Shown here: piece by piece, positions 36,161 to 48,677 of the stretch
How the letters are laid out: every line of letters begins with the position of its first letter
Position numbering within the stretch: position 1 is the first letter of the stretch
Source: Synechococcus sp. CBW1107
GTDB taxonomy: Bacteria; Cyanobacteriota; Cyanobacteriia; PCC-6307; Cyanobiaceae
Direction: 5' to 3'
Assembly (NCBI RefSeq): GCF_015841355.1
Contig: NZ_CP064908.1
Location: forward strand, 1,550,001 to 1,614,000
DNA length: 64,000 nt
Program-made: the position numbers and the translations under genes
The notes under the pieces: model-generated
Told to the model about the DNA's origin: nothing
Seen by the model: only the letters and a program-made list of their open reading frames with translations
Databases searched by the model: none

Positions 36161-37760
36161 AGCGGCGTCCCAGCAAGTGGTGTAACTCAGGAGGATCAGC
36201 CCCGGCGTAGCCGGGGCTGACGGCTCACCTCCCTCAGATTTCAGCTGTGGCAATGGGTGGGCCGGTCTGTGACCCTGTTCGGAGAACTACCACCAAACCG
36301 AACACAGACCATGACCCTCACCCATAGTGGCGCCTCCGAGCTGAGCCAGCTCATGGAGGGCACCACCGCTGGCGCCCTGATCCCAGAGATCGTGCGCCGG
36401 GGTTTCCAGGACCTGCTGGAAGCCGAGGTTTCTGCCCTCACGGGCGCTCAACTCCATGAGCGCTGCCCCGATCAGCGCTCCACCCATCGCAACGGCTACC
36501 GGGAGCGGCTGCTCACCACCCAGGTGGGCGACCTCAGCCTGGCCATTCCCAGGTTGCGGCAGGGCAGCTTCTTTCCCAGCTGGCTGGAGCCACGCCGCCG
36601 GGTGGACAAGGCGCTCTACGCCGTGGTGATGGAGGCCTACACCGGCGGGATCTCCACCCGCAAGGTCGACGCCCTGGTGGAGGCGCTGGGCGGGGCCAGC
36701 GGCATCTCCAAATCGGAGGTGAGCCGCATCTGCCAGGGGCTCGATGAGCAGGTGAAAGCCTTTCTGGGCCGGCCGCTTGACCATGCCCGCTTTCCCTACG
36801 TCTACCTCGACGCCACCTACCTCCACGGCCGCCTGGGCCGAAATATGCAGGTGGTGTCGCGGGCGGTGGTGGTGGCGATCGGCATCAATGCCCTCGGCTA
36901 CCGCGAAGTTCTCGGCATTGCCGTGGGCGACAGCGAGGCGGAGGGCTTCTGGCGTCAGTTCCTGGGCTCACTCAAGGAGCGTGGCCTCGACGGCACCCGC
37001 CTGGTGATCTCGGATGCCCACCTGGGCCTGACGGCAGCGATCAAGCGGATGTTCCAGGGCAGTAGCTGGCAGAGGTGCCGGGTGCACTTCCTGCGCAACC
37101 TGCTGAGCCATGTGCCCAAGGCCGGCCAGGACATGGTGGCCGCTGCCATGAAAGCGGTGTTCGTGATCCAGGCTCCAGATCAGGTGCGCGCCCACTGGCA
37201 GCGGGTCACCGAGATGCTGCGCAAGCAGTTCCCCGGCGCCGTGCCCGTGATGGAAGCCGCCCGGGACGACGTGCTGGCCTTCCTGCACTTCCCCCAGGAG
37301 CACTGGCGCAAGGTCTGGAGCACCAACCCGCTCGAGCGCCTCAACAAGGAGATCAAACGCCGCACCAACGTGGTCGGCATCTTCCCCAATGATCCAGCGA
37401 TCGTGCGCCTGGTGGGCAGCCAGCTGCTGGAGCAGCAGGAGGAATGGCAGCTGGAGCGTCGCCGCTTCTTCTCTGAGGCCACCATGGCCAAGATCCCAGA
37501 GCCAGAAGAGCCCTTGGAGCTCACCGATGCAGATCCGAACGCCCAGCCGGCTGCAACCATCAGCTGAAGCGCACCAGCTTCTACCTCGATCTACACAGAA
37601 CACATCGATCGCTGAGTTGCCAATTCAGCGATCAGGGTTCATAATGGATCAATGGAGCTGCGCAATCAGCTTCCAAGCAGTCATCCCCTGACTGCTCCTG
37701 TTCACCCTCCGGAGAGGGTCACAGGACCTCCTGAGTTACACCACTCGGAGGGGCGCTACC
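36161..37760 (+). mobile_element. IS256-family insertion sequence, copy 2
   Basis: Same 1600 bases and orientation as the copy at 24186-25785, with the inner hairpin at 36196-36220. Its flanks are a different 8-base duplication, CTGCCGGC (36153-36160 and 37761-37768), showing that it arrived by its own transposition event. Confidence 0.93.
36311..37567 (+). CDS. IS256-family (Mutator-type) transposase, copy 2
   Basis: The 418-residue protein is identical to the one encoded at 24336-25592, with the same DDE residues and start choice (an in-frame GTG at 36257 is the longer alternative). Intact. Confidence 0.95.
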   Translation: MTLTHSGASELSQLMEGTTAGALIPEIVRRGFQDLLEAEVSALTGAQLHERCPDQRSTHRNGYRERLLTTQVGDLSLAIPRLRQGSFFPSWLEPRRRVDKALYAVVMEAYTGGISTRKVDALVEALGGASGISKSEVSRICQGLDEQVKAFLGRPLDHARFPYVYLDATYLHGRLGRNMQVVSRAVVVAIGINALGYREVLGIAVGDSEAEGFWRQFLGSLKERGLDGTRLVISDAHLGLTAAIKRMFQGSSWQRCRVHFLRNLLSHVPKAGQDMVAAAMKAVFVIQAPDQVRAHWQRVTEMLRKQFPGAVPVMEAARDDVLAFLHFPQEHWRKVWSTNPLERLNKEIKRRTNVVGIFPNDPAIVRLVGSQLLEQQEEWQLERRRFFSEATMAKIPEPEEPLELTDADPNAQPAATIS

Positions 37761-37768
37761 CTGCCGGC

Positions 37769-38365
37769 TTGACTGTGCCCGCAACCCGCTGCGGCGGCTG
37801 GGCAGCGCGTGGGGACCACGGCGTCCCGCTTCTTGGAGCACCCTGACCCCCGCATGGCGCCGATGGACTGGCCTCAGTTGCCGGCAAGGAGCAGACAGCT
37901 TGCCCGGTTGCCCGCTCCCATCAGGCCCAGGTCGGCGGGCTGCGGCAGCGATGCCAAACCCATGAACCGCCTTCTGAGCCAGCCTGATCGTGATGGGCGT
38001 TTCGCCTTTGCTTCAGCGCATCCGAGCAAGTCTCCGACACTCCTTCCGCCCAGTGGCGCGAGACCCTTCACTTTGGAATCTTGCTGCCTGAAGGGGGGTG
38101 GAGGGAACCGCCAGGAATGCAGGTCCTGCTGACACGGTCCGTCGTCACGGTTGAGCCGACGCTCATCCAGAGTCGCGCAGCGTCGTTCTCATCCCTGGGC
38201 TTTCGCCGCTTCAGCCTGTCGCTCCGGGCCACTGGTGCAGGTGTCAGCAGGCTCAGCCGATGGCCTGGCGGAGTTTCGGCAAGAATTGACCGGGGGCCCC
38301 TCCATGGGGCATGCTCAAGTGATCGGTCGCCCGGCGACGGAGAGGTCAGGGAATCTGGCCGCAAT
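37769..38365. other. Region before tRNA-Gly, no recognisable gene
   Basis: About 600 bases of high GC. Overlapping frames on both strands have no recognisable product. The right part carries the likely tRNA promoter. Confidence 0.4.
38286..38315 (+). promoter_or_regulatory. Candidate sigma-70 promoter of tRNA-Gly
   Basis: TTGACC at 38286-38291 and CATGCT at 38310-38315 are spaced by 18 bases, and the tRNA begins about 50 bases further. The -35 box differs from consensus at one base, the -10 box at two. Confidence 0.4.
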
Positions 38366-38437
38366 GCGGATGTAGCTCAGTGGTAGAGCATCTCCTTGCC
38401 AAGGAGAGGGTCGAGAGTTCGAATCTCTTCATCCGCT
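38366..38437 (+). tRNA. tRNA-Gly (anticodon GCC)
   Basis: A 72-base cloverleaf. The acceptor arms GCGGATG and CATCCGC pair fully, the D arm is GCTC...GAGC, the anticodon stem TCTCC/GGAGA carries the loop TTGCCAA, and the T loop is TTCGAAT. CCA is not encoded. The last nine bases overlap the 3' end of a minus-strand acetyltransferase gene. It marks the right edge of the accessory island. Confidence 0.96.
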
Positions 38438-39013
38438 TGAATCTGTCGAGACCTGATCCAGCATCAGCAGGTTCTGGCTGCCGACGTCCCTGAAACCGAG
38501 TTGGCGGTAGAACCGCTGACCTCGTGTGGTCATCAGGTACACCCGTTCGGTTTGGGCGAGGGCGGGATCCTCCAGCAGGGTGCGCACCACGCGACGGCCG
38601 ATCCCCTGGCCACGGTGGCTGCCTGCGACCACCACATCCCACAGCACCGCCCGGAACAGTCCGTCGCTGGTGGCCCTCCCGAATCCGACCAGCTCCATCG
38701 CCCTCCCCAGGCCACCGGGTCGCGCTCCCCAGGCGGTGACCACGGCGTCGCTGCCGCTGAGCATCCTCCGCAGCTGCCGGTGGCTTCGCCCCTGGGCCCA
38801 GAAGCTGTCTTCATCCAGCAGCCTCTTGAGTTGCCCGAGCGCCCCGAGCGGGAGTCCCCCAGGTCCAAGCCCCAGCTGCAGGCCAGGGGCCCCCGGGCGA
38901 TGTCGGATCAGTCGCAACCCGTCAGGATCGGGGCGACCGCGCCGGTCATCGTTCGCGGCAGGGGGTGGGCTCGGCGATGTCAACGGCTGGCCGGTCCGTC
39001 GGAAGCGGGCCAT
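38429..39013 (-). CDS. GNAT-family N-acetyltransferase
   Basis: A 194-residue protein whose second half is a GNAT domain: LWDVVVAGSHRGQGIGRRVVRTLL (the acetyl-CoA binding RGQGIG loop), VYLMTTRGQRFYRQLGF, and DVGSQNLLML. The first 45 residues are Arg/Pro-rich and may not all be translated. ATG 39013 is my choice from several; the open frame extends to 39121. The substrate is unknown. Its stop lies inside the tRNA-Gly sequence on the other strand, so the two genes converge with a nine-base overlap. Confidence 0.75.
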   Translation of the reverse strand: MARFRRTGQPLTSPSPPPAANDDRRGRPDPDGLRLIRHRPGAPGLQLGLGPGGLPLGALGQLKRLLDEDSFWAQGRSHRQLRRMLSGSDAVVTAWGARPGGLGRAMELVGFGRATSDGLFRAVLWDVVVAGSHRGQGIGRRVVRTLLEDPALAQTERVYLMTTRGQRFYRQLGFRDVGSQNLLMLDQVSTDSSG

Positions 39014-39136
39014 CAGCCTATGGAAGCGGCCTGACCTGGACCGTTGATCGGCCCTTCTGTCCCTGAATGAACCTCCGCTTCGATCCCTGAAAAGCCTTGC
39101 CACAGCTCCCTTCTGCCCCACTCACAGGAAGGTGGC

Positions 39137-39149
39137 GGTGGTAGAGTGG
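39137..39149 (+). promoter_or_regulatory. secA: Candidate extended -10 promoter element of secA
   Basis: GGTGGTAGAGTGG, with TAGAGT at 39142-39147 as the -10 box, 25 bases before the secA ATG. Nearly the same string (GGTGGTAGATTGG) lies upstream of gyrB. Confidence 0.4.
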
Positions 39150-39171
39150 TTCGATTCGGCTGGATTTCTCC

Positions 39172-42015
39172 ATGCTCAAGCTGCTGCTTGGTGATCCCAA
39201 TGCCCGCAAGCTGAAGCGCTACCAGCCGATCGTCTCCGACATCAACCTGCTGGAGGAGGACATCTCCCCCCTCAGCGATGATCAGTTGCGCGGCAAGACC
39301 GCTGAGTTCCGCCAGCGGCTGGAGAACGCCGGCAGTCCTGCCCGGCAGCGCCAGCTGCTCGACGAACTGCTGCCCGAAGCCTTCGCCGTGGTGCGTGAAG
39401 CCGGCAAGCGGGTTCTTGGCATGCGTCACTTCGATGTGCAGCTGATCGGCGGCATGGTGCTTCATGAGGGGCAGATCGCCGAGATGAAGACGGGCGAGGG
39501 CAAGACCCTGGTGGCGACCCTGCCGGCCTACCTGAACGCCCTCACCGGAGCAGGAGTTCACGTGGTGACCGTGAACGACTATCTCGCCCGCCGCGATGCC
39601 GAGTGGATGGGCCAGGTGCATCGCTTTCTCGGTCTCTCGGTTGGCCTGATTCAGCAGGACATGGCGCCGGCAGACCGCCGCCGCAATTACGCCTGCGACA
39701 TCACCTATGCCACCAACAGCGAGCTCGGGTTCGATTACCTGCGTGACAACATGGCGAACGATATCGAGGAGGTGGTGCAACGGGATTTCCACTACTGCAT
39801 CATTGACGAAGTTGACTCCATTCTCGTCGATGAAGCGCGCACGCCTCTGATCATTTCAGGTCAGGTGGAGCGACCCCAGGAGAAATACATGCGGGCTGCA
39901 GAGATTGCCGCCCTGCTTGAGCGTGCTGAGGGAATGGCTAAGGACGGAATTGATCCTGAGGGTGATTACGAAGTCGACGAAAAGCAGCGTAACGTTACCC
40001 TCACCGATGAAGGGTATGCCAAGGCTGAGAGTCTGCTGGGCGTTTCCGACCTGTTCGATCCTGCGGATCCCTGGGCCCACTACATCACCAATGCTCTGAA
40101 AGCCAAGGAGCTCTTCATCAAGGACGTGAATTACATTGTTCGCGGCGATGACGCCGTGATTGTGGATGAATTCACTGGCCGCGTCATGCCAGGCCGGCGC
40201 TGGAGTGATGGCCAGCACCAGGCGATCGAGGCCAAGGAAAACCTGCCCATTCAGCCGGAAACTCAGACTCTTGCCAGCATCACCTATCAGAACTTCTTCC
40301 TCCTGTATCCGCGACTGGCGGGCATGACCGGCACCGCCAAGACCGAGGAAGTGGAATTCGAGAAGACCTACAAGCTCGAGGTCACGGTGGTACCGACCAA
40401 CCGTCCCCGTTCCCGTCAGGATCTGGTGGATCAGGTCTACAAGAACGAGGCGGCCAAATGGCGTGCCGTAGCGGCGGAAACGGCCGAGATCCACCGTGCC
40501 TCCAGGCCGGTGTTGGTGGGAACGACCAGTGTCGAGAAATCGGAGTTGCTGTCGGGCCTGCTGGCGGAGCAGGGGATCCCCCACAACCTGCTCAATGCCA
40601 AGCCCGAGAACGTCGAGCGCGAGGCTGAGATCATCGCCCAGGCCGGCAGGGCCGGGGCCGTGACCATCGCCACCAACATGGCCGGTCGCGGCACCGACAT
40701 CATCCTGGGAGGCAACTCCGACTACATGGCCCGCCTCAAGTTGCGCGAGGTGCTGTTGCCGCGTCTGGTCCGTCCTGAGGACGGCCACCTTCCGCCTGTG
40801 CCGTCTCAGCAATCCCTGCCAGCACCAGCCGGTTTTGGCCGACAGTCGGATCCATCCAGTCTCCCGGCGGCGCCCAGCGAAGCCCGTGCGATCGGCGCCC
40901 TTTACCCCTGCGCCCTCAGTGAAGCCACGGAACGCGAGCTTGGTGAGCTGGCCCGGGAGCTGGTGAAGGCCTGGGGTGACCGGGCTCTCACGGTGCTTGA
41001 ACTGGAGGATCGCATCGCCCAGGCAGCGGAGAAGGCCCCTGCGGAGGATCCCCAGATCCAGCAGCTGCGCCGCACGATCGCCAGGGTGCGCGGTGAGTAT
41101 GACGCGGTGGTGAAGCAGGAGGAGGAGCAGGTGCGCCAGGCCGGTGGCCTGCATGTGATCGGCACCGAACGACACGAGTCGCGCCGGGTCGACAATCAGT
41201 TGCGCGGCCGTGCTGGCCGTCAGGGCGACCCCGGGAGCACACGCTTCTTCCTCTCGCTGGAAGATAATCTGCTGCGTATCTTCGGTGGTGATCGGGTAGC
41301 CGGGCTGATGAATGCCTTCCGCGTGGAGGAAGACATGCCGATCGAATCCGGGATGCTGACCCGCTCCCTGGAAGGGGCTCAGAAGAAGGTTGAAACTTAT
41401 TACTACGACATCCGCAAGCAGGTGTTCGAGTACGATGAAGTGATGAACAACCAGCGCAAGGCTGTTTATGCCGAGCGGAGGCGTGTGCTCGAAGGGCGTG
41501 AACTCAAACTGCAGGTAATTGGCTATGGCGAGCGCACCATGTCCGACATCGTCGACGCCTATGTGAATCCCGATCTCCCGCCCGAGGAGTGGGATCTGGG
41601 TCAGCTTGTGGCCAAGGTCAAGGAGTTCGTTTATTTACTGGAGGATCTCACCCCGGATCAACTCGCGGGTCTCAACACCGAGGAGCTCAAGGCCTTTCTT
41701 CGAGAGCAGCTTCGAAATGCCTATGACCTCAAGGAAAGCCAGATCGAGCAGGCGAGGCCGGGACTGATGCGGGAGGCCGAGCGCTTCTTCATCCTTCAGC
41801 AGATCGACACCCTCTGGAGAGAGCATCTTCAGGCTATGGATGCCCTGCGGGAGTCCGTTGGCCTGCGCGGCTATGGCCAGAAGGATCCTCTGATCGAATA
41901 CAAGAATGAGGGCTATGACATGTTCCTTGACATGATGACCGCGATGCGTCGAAATGTGATCTATTCAATGTTCATGTTCGCGCCCCAGATCCAGACTTCC
42001 GGGGTAGGCGCCTAG
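39172..42015 (+). CDS. secA: Protein translocase ATPase SecA
   Basis: The 947-residue motor pushes unfolded proteins through SecYEG at the plasma and thylakoid membranes. Visible are Walker [26 protein letters not shown], the [19 protein letters not shown] region, [30 protein letters not shown], and [17 protein letters not shown], then the scaffold helix and the wing domain. Between the [13 protein letters not shown] and [14 protein letters not shown] motifs is an insertion of roughly 120 residues, Pro/Ala-rich at first and then helical, typical of cyanobacterial SecA. The C-terminus ends at QTSGVGA without the Cys-x-Cys zinc motif. ATG 39172 gives the usual [17 protein letters not shown] start. 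Confidence 0.97.
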   Translation: MLKLLLGDPNARKLKRYQPIVSDINLLEEDISPLSDDQLRGKTAEFRQRLENAGSPARQRQLLDELLPEAFAVVREAGKRVLGMRHFDVQLIGGMVLHEGQIAEMKTGEGKTLVATLPAYLNALTGAGVHVVTVNDYLARRDAEWMGQVHRFLGLSVGLIQQDMAPADRRRNYACDITYATNSELGFDYLRDNMANDIEEVVQRDFHYCIIDEVDSILVDEARTPLIISGQVERPQEKYMRAAEIAALLERAEGMAKDGIDPEGDYEVDEKQRNVTLTDEGYAKAESLLGVSDLFDPADPWAHYITNALKAKELFIKDVNYIVRGDDAVIVDEFTGRVMPGRRWSDGQHQAIEAKENLPIQPETQTLASITYQNFFLLYPRLAGMTGTAKTEEVEFEKTYKLEVTVVPTNRPRSRQDLVDQVYKNEAAKWRAVAAETAEIHRASRPVLVGTTSVEKSELLSGLLAEQGIPHNLLNAKPENVEREAEIIAQAGRAGAVTIATNMAGRGTDIILGGNSDYMARLKLREVLLPRLVRPEDGHLPPVPSQQSLPAPAGFGRQSDPSSLPAAPSEARAIGALYPCALSEATERELGELARELVKAWGDRALTVLELEDRIAQAAEKAPAEDPQIQQLRRTIARVRGEYDAVVKQEEEQVRQAGGLHVIGTERHESRRVDNQLRGRAGRQGDPGSTRFFLSLEDNLLRIFGGDRVAGLMNAFRVEEDMPIESGMLTRSLEGAQKKVETYYYDIRKQVFEYDEVMNNQRKAVYAERRRVLEGRELKLQVIGYGERTMSDIVDAYVNPDLPPEEWDLGQLVAKVKEFVYLLEDLTPDQLAGLNTEELKAFLREQLRNAYDLKESQIEQARPGLMREAERFFILQQIDTLWREHLQAMDALRESVGLRGYGQKDPLIEYKNEGYDMFLDMMTAMRRNVIYSMFMFAPQIQTSGVGA

Positions 42016-42133
42016 GCGGGAGAGGCTCCATGTCCAGTGCAACAGAGGGATGTGGTAATAGCACTTCCGGGAAATAATGACTGTGCCATCGTCATCACAA
42101 TCAAAGGCCTTGAATACAGGCTCGTGATGATCG

Positions 42134-42155
42134 AGAGGATCGATCACAATCCTCT
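42134..42155 (+). terminator. Possible terminator after secA
   Basis: AGAGGAT and ATCCTCT form a 7-base stem with an 8-base loop, followed by TTCCTTC. It is 118 bases past the secA stop. The stem is short, so support is modest. Confidence 0.35.
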
Positions 42156-42178
42156 TTCCTTCATGGGTTGTATCAGGA

Positions 42179-42988
42179 TTATGATGGCGCGTTCATCGCC
42201 GGATTGATTCGGCCACCTGGGTCTCCTTCGAGTTCGCTGTCGCCGCCGCTGCCGAGGAACTCCATGATTTCCCGATCCTTCAGGCTCTGGGCCCTGCCGC
42301 CGCAGGCTTCCTGGAGGGGGCGGCCGGCAGCCACCTCGCGCAGACAGGTCTGCAATCGGCTGAGTTCGCTCTCGAGGGTGTCGATGCGCTCCATCAGGTT
42401 GCGGATCACCTTGGCCTCCGCATCGGGCAGCTGGGAGTGGGCGAGGGGATCGATCCGCACGCCCGACTGGTGAATGACGCGACCGGGAACCCCGACGACC
42501 GTGCTGTCGGGGCCCACATCGCGCAGCACCACCGAGCCGGCTCCGATACGGGTGTTGGTGCCCACCGTGATGGCACCCAGCACCTTGGCGCCAGCGCCGA
42601 CCACCACGTTCTCCGCCAGGGTGGGGTGGCGCTTGCCGTGTTCCTTGCCGGTGCCACCCAGGGTGACGCCCTGAAACAACAGGCAGCGGTCACCGATCTC
42701 GGCGGTTTCACCAATCACCACACCCATTCCGTGGTCGATGAACACCCCGTGGCCGATCCTGGCTCCCGGATGGATCTCAATGCCGGTGAGCAGGCGGCCG
42801 ATCTGCGAGCACAGCCGCGGCAGCAGCGGCACGTTCAGCGTCCAGAGGCGGTGACTGAGCCGGTGCAGCACCAGGGCCTGGAAGCCCGGGTAGCAGAGCA
42901 GGATCTCGAGGGTGCCGCGAGCTGCCGGGTCGCGTTCCCGGATGATGCGCAGATCAGCGAGTATGGGGTTCAGGAGTCGTCTGATCAT
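42179..42988 (-). CDS. cysE: Serine O-acetyltransferase
   Basis: A 269-residue enzyme that acetylates L-serine with acetyl-CoA, the first step of cysteine synthesis. It has the helical N-terminal part and the left-handed beta-helix of hexapeptide repeats: [21 protein letters not shown], then [53 protein letters not shown], and GVPGRVI. The catalytic histidine lies in IDHGMG. After the hexapeptide domain it has an extra coiled tail of about 60 residues. The ATG overlaps the stop of the GntR-type regulator gene (ATGA), which suggests one transcript. Confidence 0.93.
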   Translation of the reverse strand: MIRRLLNPILADLRIIRERDPAARGTLEILLCYPGFQALVLHRLSHRLWTLNVPLLPRLCSQIGRLLTGIEIHPGARIGHGVFIDHGMGVVIGETAEIGDRCLLFQGVTLGGTGKEHGKRHPTLAENVVVGAGAKVLGAITVGTNTRIGAGSVVLRDVGPDSTVVGVPGRVIHQSGVRIDPLAHSQLPDAEAKVIRNLMERIDTLESELSRLQTCLREVAAGRPLQEACGGRAQSLKDREIMEFLGSGGDSELEGDPGGRINPAMNAPS

Positions 42989-44013
42989 CCGGCCTGAGCG
43001 GCTTCGCCCTCGGCAGGGCTGTCGCGAGGACCGATCAGGCCGATTTCCTTGCGCAACAGGTCGATCGTGGCGGCCCCGAGATAGCTCTGGGCGCAGTGCA
43101 CCTGAGGCAGGCGCATCAGCTGGGACCGGTTCTGACGCAGGGTCTGCTCCACCAGGGGCAGGCTGGGGCGGTCACAGAGCACATGGCTGGCGGCCCGCAG
43201 CAGGGCCAGCAGGCGACTGCCCACATCAGGGTTGGCGGTCATCACCAGCAGCTCATTGCCGCGCATGCTGTGCAGGATCACCTCGGCGGCCCGCAGGATG
43301 CCCGGGCTGATGCTCACCAGGCCGACACAGCTCCCGGCCCGCAGCTCCTTGAGCAGGTTGAGCTCATGGTGGAAGTCGTTGAGGTCGACCGCCACGGCCC
43401 GTACGCCGAAACGCTGAGCCAGCTCCTCCACGGGCTGGAGAAAATAGCGGCTGGTGACCACCGTGCCGTTGCTGGAGCTCTCGAGCACGGCCTCGAGCTC
43501 CTCCATCGGCACCACCTCCACCGGCACCTCCAGAACGGGTCCCAGTTCCTCGGCGATCAGCATCGAGGCGCCGATGTCCTCGCGGGGGGTCGACACCAGC
43601 ACCCGGGCTCCGCAGCGCAGGCGCCAGTCGATCTCGCGGGTCAGCAACTCACGGGCCTGCTGCAGGGTGCAGCCGGCGTTGAGCAGGCCGTCGACGCACT
43701 GGCGCACCTCCCGGTCGATGTCGGGGCGCAGGCGGTTGCGCAGTCCCGGTGGCGCCTTGAGCTCACGGGGCTTCTGCTGGTCGCGCACATAGATGCCCGA
43801 GCCGGCCATCGCCTCCACGACCCCATCGTTCTCCAGCTGGCGGTACACCTTGCTGATGGTGTTGCGGTGCAGGCCGGTCTGCATGGCCAGCTGCCGCGTG
43901 CTCGGCAAGCGATGGCCCGGCGGGTAATGACGGGCCGCGATGGCGAAGCAGATCTGGTTGTAGAGCTGGGTCGACGCCGGGATGTCGCTTTCCTGCTGGA
44001 TGTGGAATCGCAC
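42985..44013 (-). CDS. GntR-family transcriptional regulator
   Basis: A 342-residue protein with an N-terminal winged helix ([37 protein letters not shown]) and a long C-terminal effector domain that does not look like the aminotransferase domain of MocR regulators. The segments [14 protein letters not shown] and [16 protein letters not shown] suggest a periplasmic-binding or Rossmann-like sensor. GTG 44013 gives the start [21 protein letters not shown]; the frame is open to 44538 but the extra part is the antisense of the next gene. Directly upstream of cysE with overlapping codons, so it may control sulfur or cysteine metabolism, which is inference. Confidence 0.8.
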   Translation of the reverse strand: MRFHIQQESDIPASTQLYNQICFAIAARHYPPGHRLPSTRQLAMQTGLHRNTISKVYRQLENDGVVEAMAGSGIYVRDQQKPRELKAPPGLRNRLRPDIDREVRQCVDGLLNAGCTLQQARELLTREIDWRLRCGARVLVSTPREDIGASMLIAEELGPVLEVPVEVVPMEELEAVLESSSNGTVVTSRYFLQPVEELAQRFGVRAVAVDLNDFHHELNLLKELRAGSCVGLVSISPGILRAAEVILHSMRGNELLVMTANPDVGSRLLALLRAASHVLCDRPSLPLVEQTLRQNRSQLMRLPQVHCAQSYLGAATIDLLRKEIGLIGPRDSPAEGEAAQAG

Positions 44014-44157
44014 GCCGGAGAGAACCTGAACGGGTGCGGCCACCCTACGGAGCTTCGGCGCTGGTGACAATTGCCCCTGTGGCATACGAGCCTGTGCCGG
44101 TTGCCGCCGGCACACGGACCAGCGGCTCCGGACCCCCGCCCTCGTCCAGTCCCAGCC

Positions 44158-44898
44158 ATGGCCCAGTGGATCTCGATCGAAACGGCTCCTGAGGCGGCCG
44201 CCCCCTGCACTCTGCGCTGCTGGTGGGAGCCCCCCACCGGTGCACCCCGCGCCGGCGTGCTGGTGCTGCCCGAGGTGTTCGGCATCAACGGCTGGGTGCG
44301 CAGCGTGACCGCACGGCTGGCCGGGGAGGGCTATGCGGCTCTGGCGGTACCGCTGATGGCCCGCACCGCACCGGATCTGGACCTGGGCTACAGCGACGCT
44401 GAGCTGGCCATCGGTCGCGCCCACAAGGAGCAGGTCAGGACCGACCAGCTGTTGGAGGATCTGCAGACGGCCGCCGCCTGGTTGAAGCGGCAGGTGCCAG
44501 GTCGCCTGGGATGCGTGGGGTTCTGCTTCGGTGGGCACGCGGCCCTGCTGGCGGCCAGCCTGCCGGCGATCGGGGCCACCGCCGCCTTCTATGGCGCCGG
44601 GATGGCCAGCGGCCGGCCGGGCGGCGGAGCGCCAAGCCTGGAGGTGCTACCGGATGTGGCTGGAGCGCTGACGGTCTTCTGTGGCCGCCTGGATCCGTTG
44701 ATTCCCCCTGCTGATGTGCAGGCGATCGCGGCGGCCCTGGCTGCAGCCGATCCGAGTGGCCAGCGGCTGACCCTGCAGATGGCCGAGGCCGGCCATGGCT
44801 ACATGTGCGACCAGCGGTCCGATTACCGCAGTGCGGCAGCGGCCGAGGGCTGGAGCCGGATGCTCGAGCTCTTCGCTGGGGAACTGGACACGGACTGA
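44158..44898 (+). CDS. Dienelactone hydrolase family protein
   Basis: A 246-residue alpha/beta hydrolase. The nucleophile is Cys123 in GFCFGGHAALLA, the acid is likely Asp179 in FCGRLDPLIP, and the base His213 in AEAGHGYM, the Cys-Asp-His triad of dienelactone hydrolases. Similar proteins in cyanobacteria have no known substrate. ATG 44158 is chosen over an upstream GTG in the same frame. It diverges from the GntR-type gene, sharing a 144-base promoter region, and converges with infC at a 7-base gap. Confidence 0.85.
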   Translation: MAQWISIETAPEAAAPCTLRCWWEPPTGAPRAGVLVLPEVFGINGWVRSVTARLAGEGYAALAVPLMARTAPDLDLGYSDAELAIGRAHKEQVRTDQLLEDLQTAAAWLKRQVPGRLGCVGFCFGGHAALLAASLPAIGATAAFYGAGMASGRPGGGAPSLEVLPDVAGALTVFCGRLDPLIPPADVQAIAAALAAADPSGQRLTLQMAEAGHGYMCDQRSDYRSAAAAEGWSRMLELFAGELDTD

Positions 44899-44905
44899 GG
44901 CCTGG

Positions 44906-45562
44906 TCAGGCCTCGCTGGGTGCAGGCTCGGCGTTGCTGAGCTGCCTGACCGGGGAGGGGATGGTGCGCACGGCCTTGGCGGCCTGGGCGGCGGCATCCT
45001 TCTCCTTGGTGAGCGGAGTCTTGCGGGGGGTGAGGAACATGATCATGTTCCGGCCTTCCCGCTTGGGATCCTGCTGGATCTCGGCGCTTTCCTCGAGATC
45101 CTTGGCCATCCGGAACAGCAGTTGCTCGGCCAGGGCCGTGTGCTGGATCTCGCGGCCGCGGAAGATCACCGTGCACTTGACCTTGTCACCGTCCTTGAGG
45201 AAGCGGACCGCCTGACCGATGCGCACCTGGTAGTCGTGCGAATCGATCTTGTAGCGCATCTTCACCTCCTTGACTTCGGTCTGGTGAGACTTCTTCTTGG
45301 CTTCCTTGGCTTTCTTTTCCTGCTCGAACTTGAATTTGCCGTAGTCCATGATCCGGCAGACCGGCGGATCAGCTTTCTCGCTCACCAGCACCAGGTCCAG
45401 GTCGCGGTCCTTGGCCACATCCAGGGCTTCCTCCCTGGTGATCACTCCGAGCTGGCTGCCGTCGGCATCAACCACCCTGAGCTGGGGGTAGCTGATCCGT
45501 TCGTTGATGTTGGGGAGCTCCCGGACGGGGGCTCGGCGATCGAAACGGGGACGAGGTGGCAT
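44906..45562 (-). CDS. infC: Translation initiation factor IF-3
   Basis: The 218-residue factor binds the 30S subunit, checks the initiator codon and keeps the subunits apart. N-domain: [20 protein letters not shown] and [16 protein letters not shown]; linker [17 protein letters not shown]-domain: [20 protein letters not shown] and [20 protein letters not shown]. It starts with ATG rather than the rare AUU of enterobacterial infC, so AUU-type self-control is not expected. A 35-residue Ala/Pro-rich tail extends past the C-domain. Confidence 0.97.
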   Translation of the reverse strand: MPPRPRFDRRAPVRELPNINERISYPQLRVVDADGSQLGVITREEALDVAKDRDLDLVLVSEKADPPVCRIMDYGKFKFEQEKKAKEAKKKSHQTEVKEVKMRYKIDSHDYQVRIGQAVRFLKDGDKVKCTVIFRGREIQHTALAEQLLFRMAKDLEESAEIQQDPKREGRNMIMFLTPRKTPLTKEKDAAAQAAKAVRTIPSPVRQLSNAEPAPSEA

Positions 45563-45628
45563 TCAGAGAGGCGAGGGACCGGCAGTGGAGGTCGTTGGAC
45601 CTGGTCGAACCAGGGTTGTACCAGACAA

Positions 45629-46525
45629 TCACCCTAGGACGCGCTGCAGCGCCGGCAACGCCTGACGGATTGGATCGTCGTCCTCCAGCCACAGCGGTTG
45701 ATGCTGGCGGCGGAACCAGGTGCGCTGCCGCTTGGCGTAGCGGAGGGTGCGCTGGGTGGTCAGGGCGATGGCCTCCGCTTCTGTCAGCTCTGCGGCCAGC
45801 AGGGAGCGGGCCTCGCCGTAGCCGATGGTGGCCAGCAACGGGAGGTCGGCTCCATAGCGGGCGATCAGTTGCTCGGTTTCCTCCACCAGGCCATCGCTGT
45901 AGAGCTGCTGGCTGCGCCGGCTGATGCGCTCGCGCAGATCCGCAGGGTTCAGACCCAGCTCCAGCACCCGCCAGGGAGGCGGGCAGGCGCTCGGCTGGGC
46001 CGTGTGGGGCCGCCCGGTGGCGTAGATCACCTCCAGGGCCCGCTGGGTGCGCACGGCATCGGCTGAGGCGATCCGTCCGGCGGCGCGCGGATCCGCCTGG
46101 CCCAGGAGCTGATGGCAGAAGGGCTGCCCGAGCTCCTGGAGCTGGGCTCTCAGCTTGGGCTGGGGCGGCACCGCCGGAGGTTCCAGGCCCTGGATCAGAG
46201 CCCGCAGGTAGAGGCCACTGCCGCCCACCAGGAAGGCCACGCCCCGGCGGCGGTGTTCGGCGGTGATGGCGGCCCGGGCGGCCCCGCAGAACTCCTGCAG
46301 GTTGATCGGCTGGTCTGGGTCGCGCAGGTCGAGCAGGTCATGGCGCACCCGGGCGCGCTGTTCGGCGCTCGGTTTGGCCGTGCCGATGCTCATGCCCCGG
46401 TAGAGCTGGCGGGAGTCGACCGAGAGCACGGCCAGATCAAGGGCTTCGGCCAGCTCGATCGCCAGGGCGGTCTTGCCGCTGGCGGTGGGTCCCATCAGGG
46501 CGATCAGCAGAGGCGGCAGGGACAT
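45629..46525 (-). CDS. miaA: tRNA dimethylallyltransferase
   Basis: A 298-residue enzyme that adds an isopentenyl group to A37 of tRNAs reading UNN codons. It has the P-loop [52 protein letters not shown], the catalytic [16 protein letters not shown], and [16 protein letters not shown] at the C-terminus. The C-terminal zinc finger of eukaryotic forms is absent, as expected. It lies directly upstream of infC on the same strand (66 bases apart) and diverges from gyrB. Confidence 0.95.
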   Translation of the reverse strand: MSLPPLLIALMGPTASGKTALAIELAEALDLAVLSVDSRQLYRGMSIGTAKPSAEQRARVRHDLLDLRDPDQPINLQEFCGAARAAITAEHRRRGVAFLVGGSGLYLRALIQGLEPPAVPPQPKLRAQLQELGQPFCHQLLGQADPRAAGRIASADAVRTQRALEVIYATGRPHTAQPSACPPPWRVLELGLNPADLRERISRRSQQLYSDGLVEETEQLIARYGADLPLLATIGYGEARSLLAAELTEAEAIALTTQRTLRYAKRQRTWFRRQHQPLWLEDDDPIRQALPALQRVLG

Positions 46526-46589
46526 GGAATCCTGGGGGGTGCACCCCTGACTCGAATGGGCCGCCAGAGGCCCCTGGGGGCGGCTGTGA

Positions 46590-48676
<2,087 letters not shown>

Positions 48677-48677
<1 letters not shown>

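Noticed and set aside
24186-37760. A composite transposon bounded by the two IS256 copies.
   Set aside because: Each copy has its own perfect and different 8-bp duplication, so both arrived independently.
38366-38437. tRNA-Gly as the attachment site of an integrative island.
   Set aside because: No integrase gene and no repeat of the tRNA 3' end at the left edge of the island were found.
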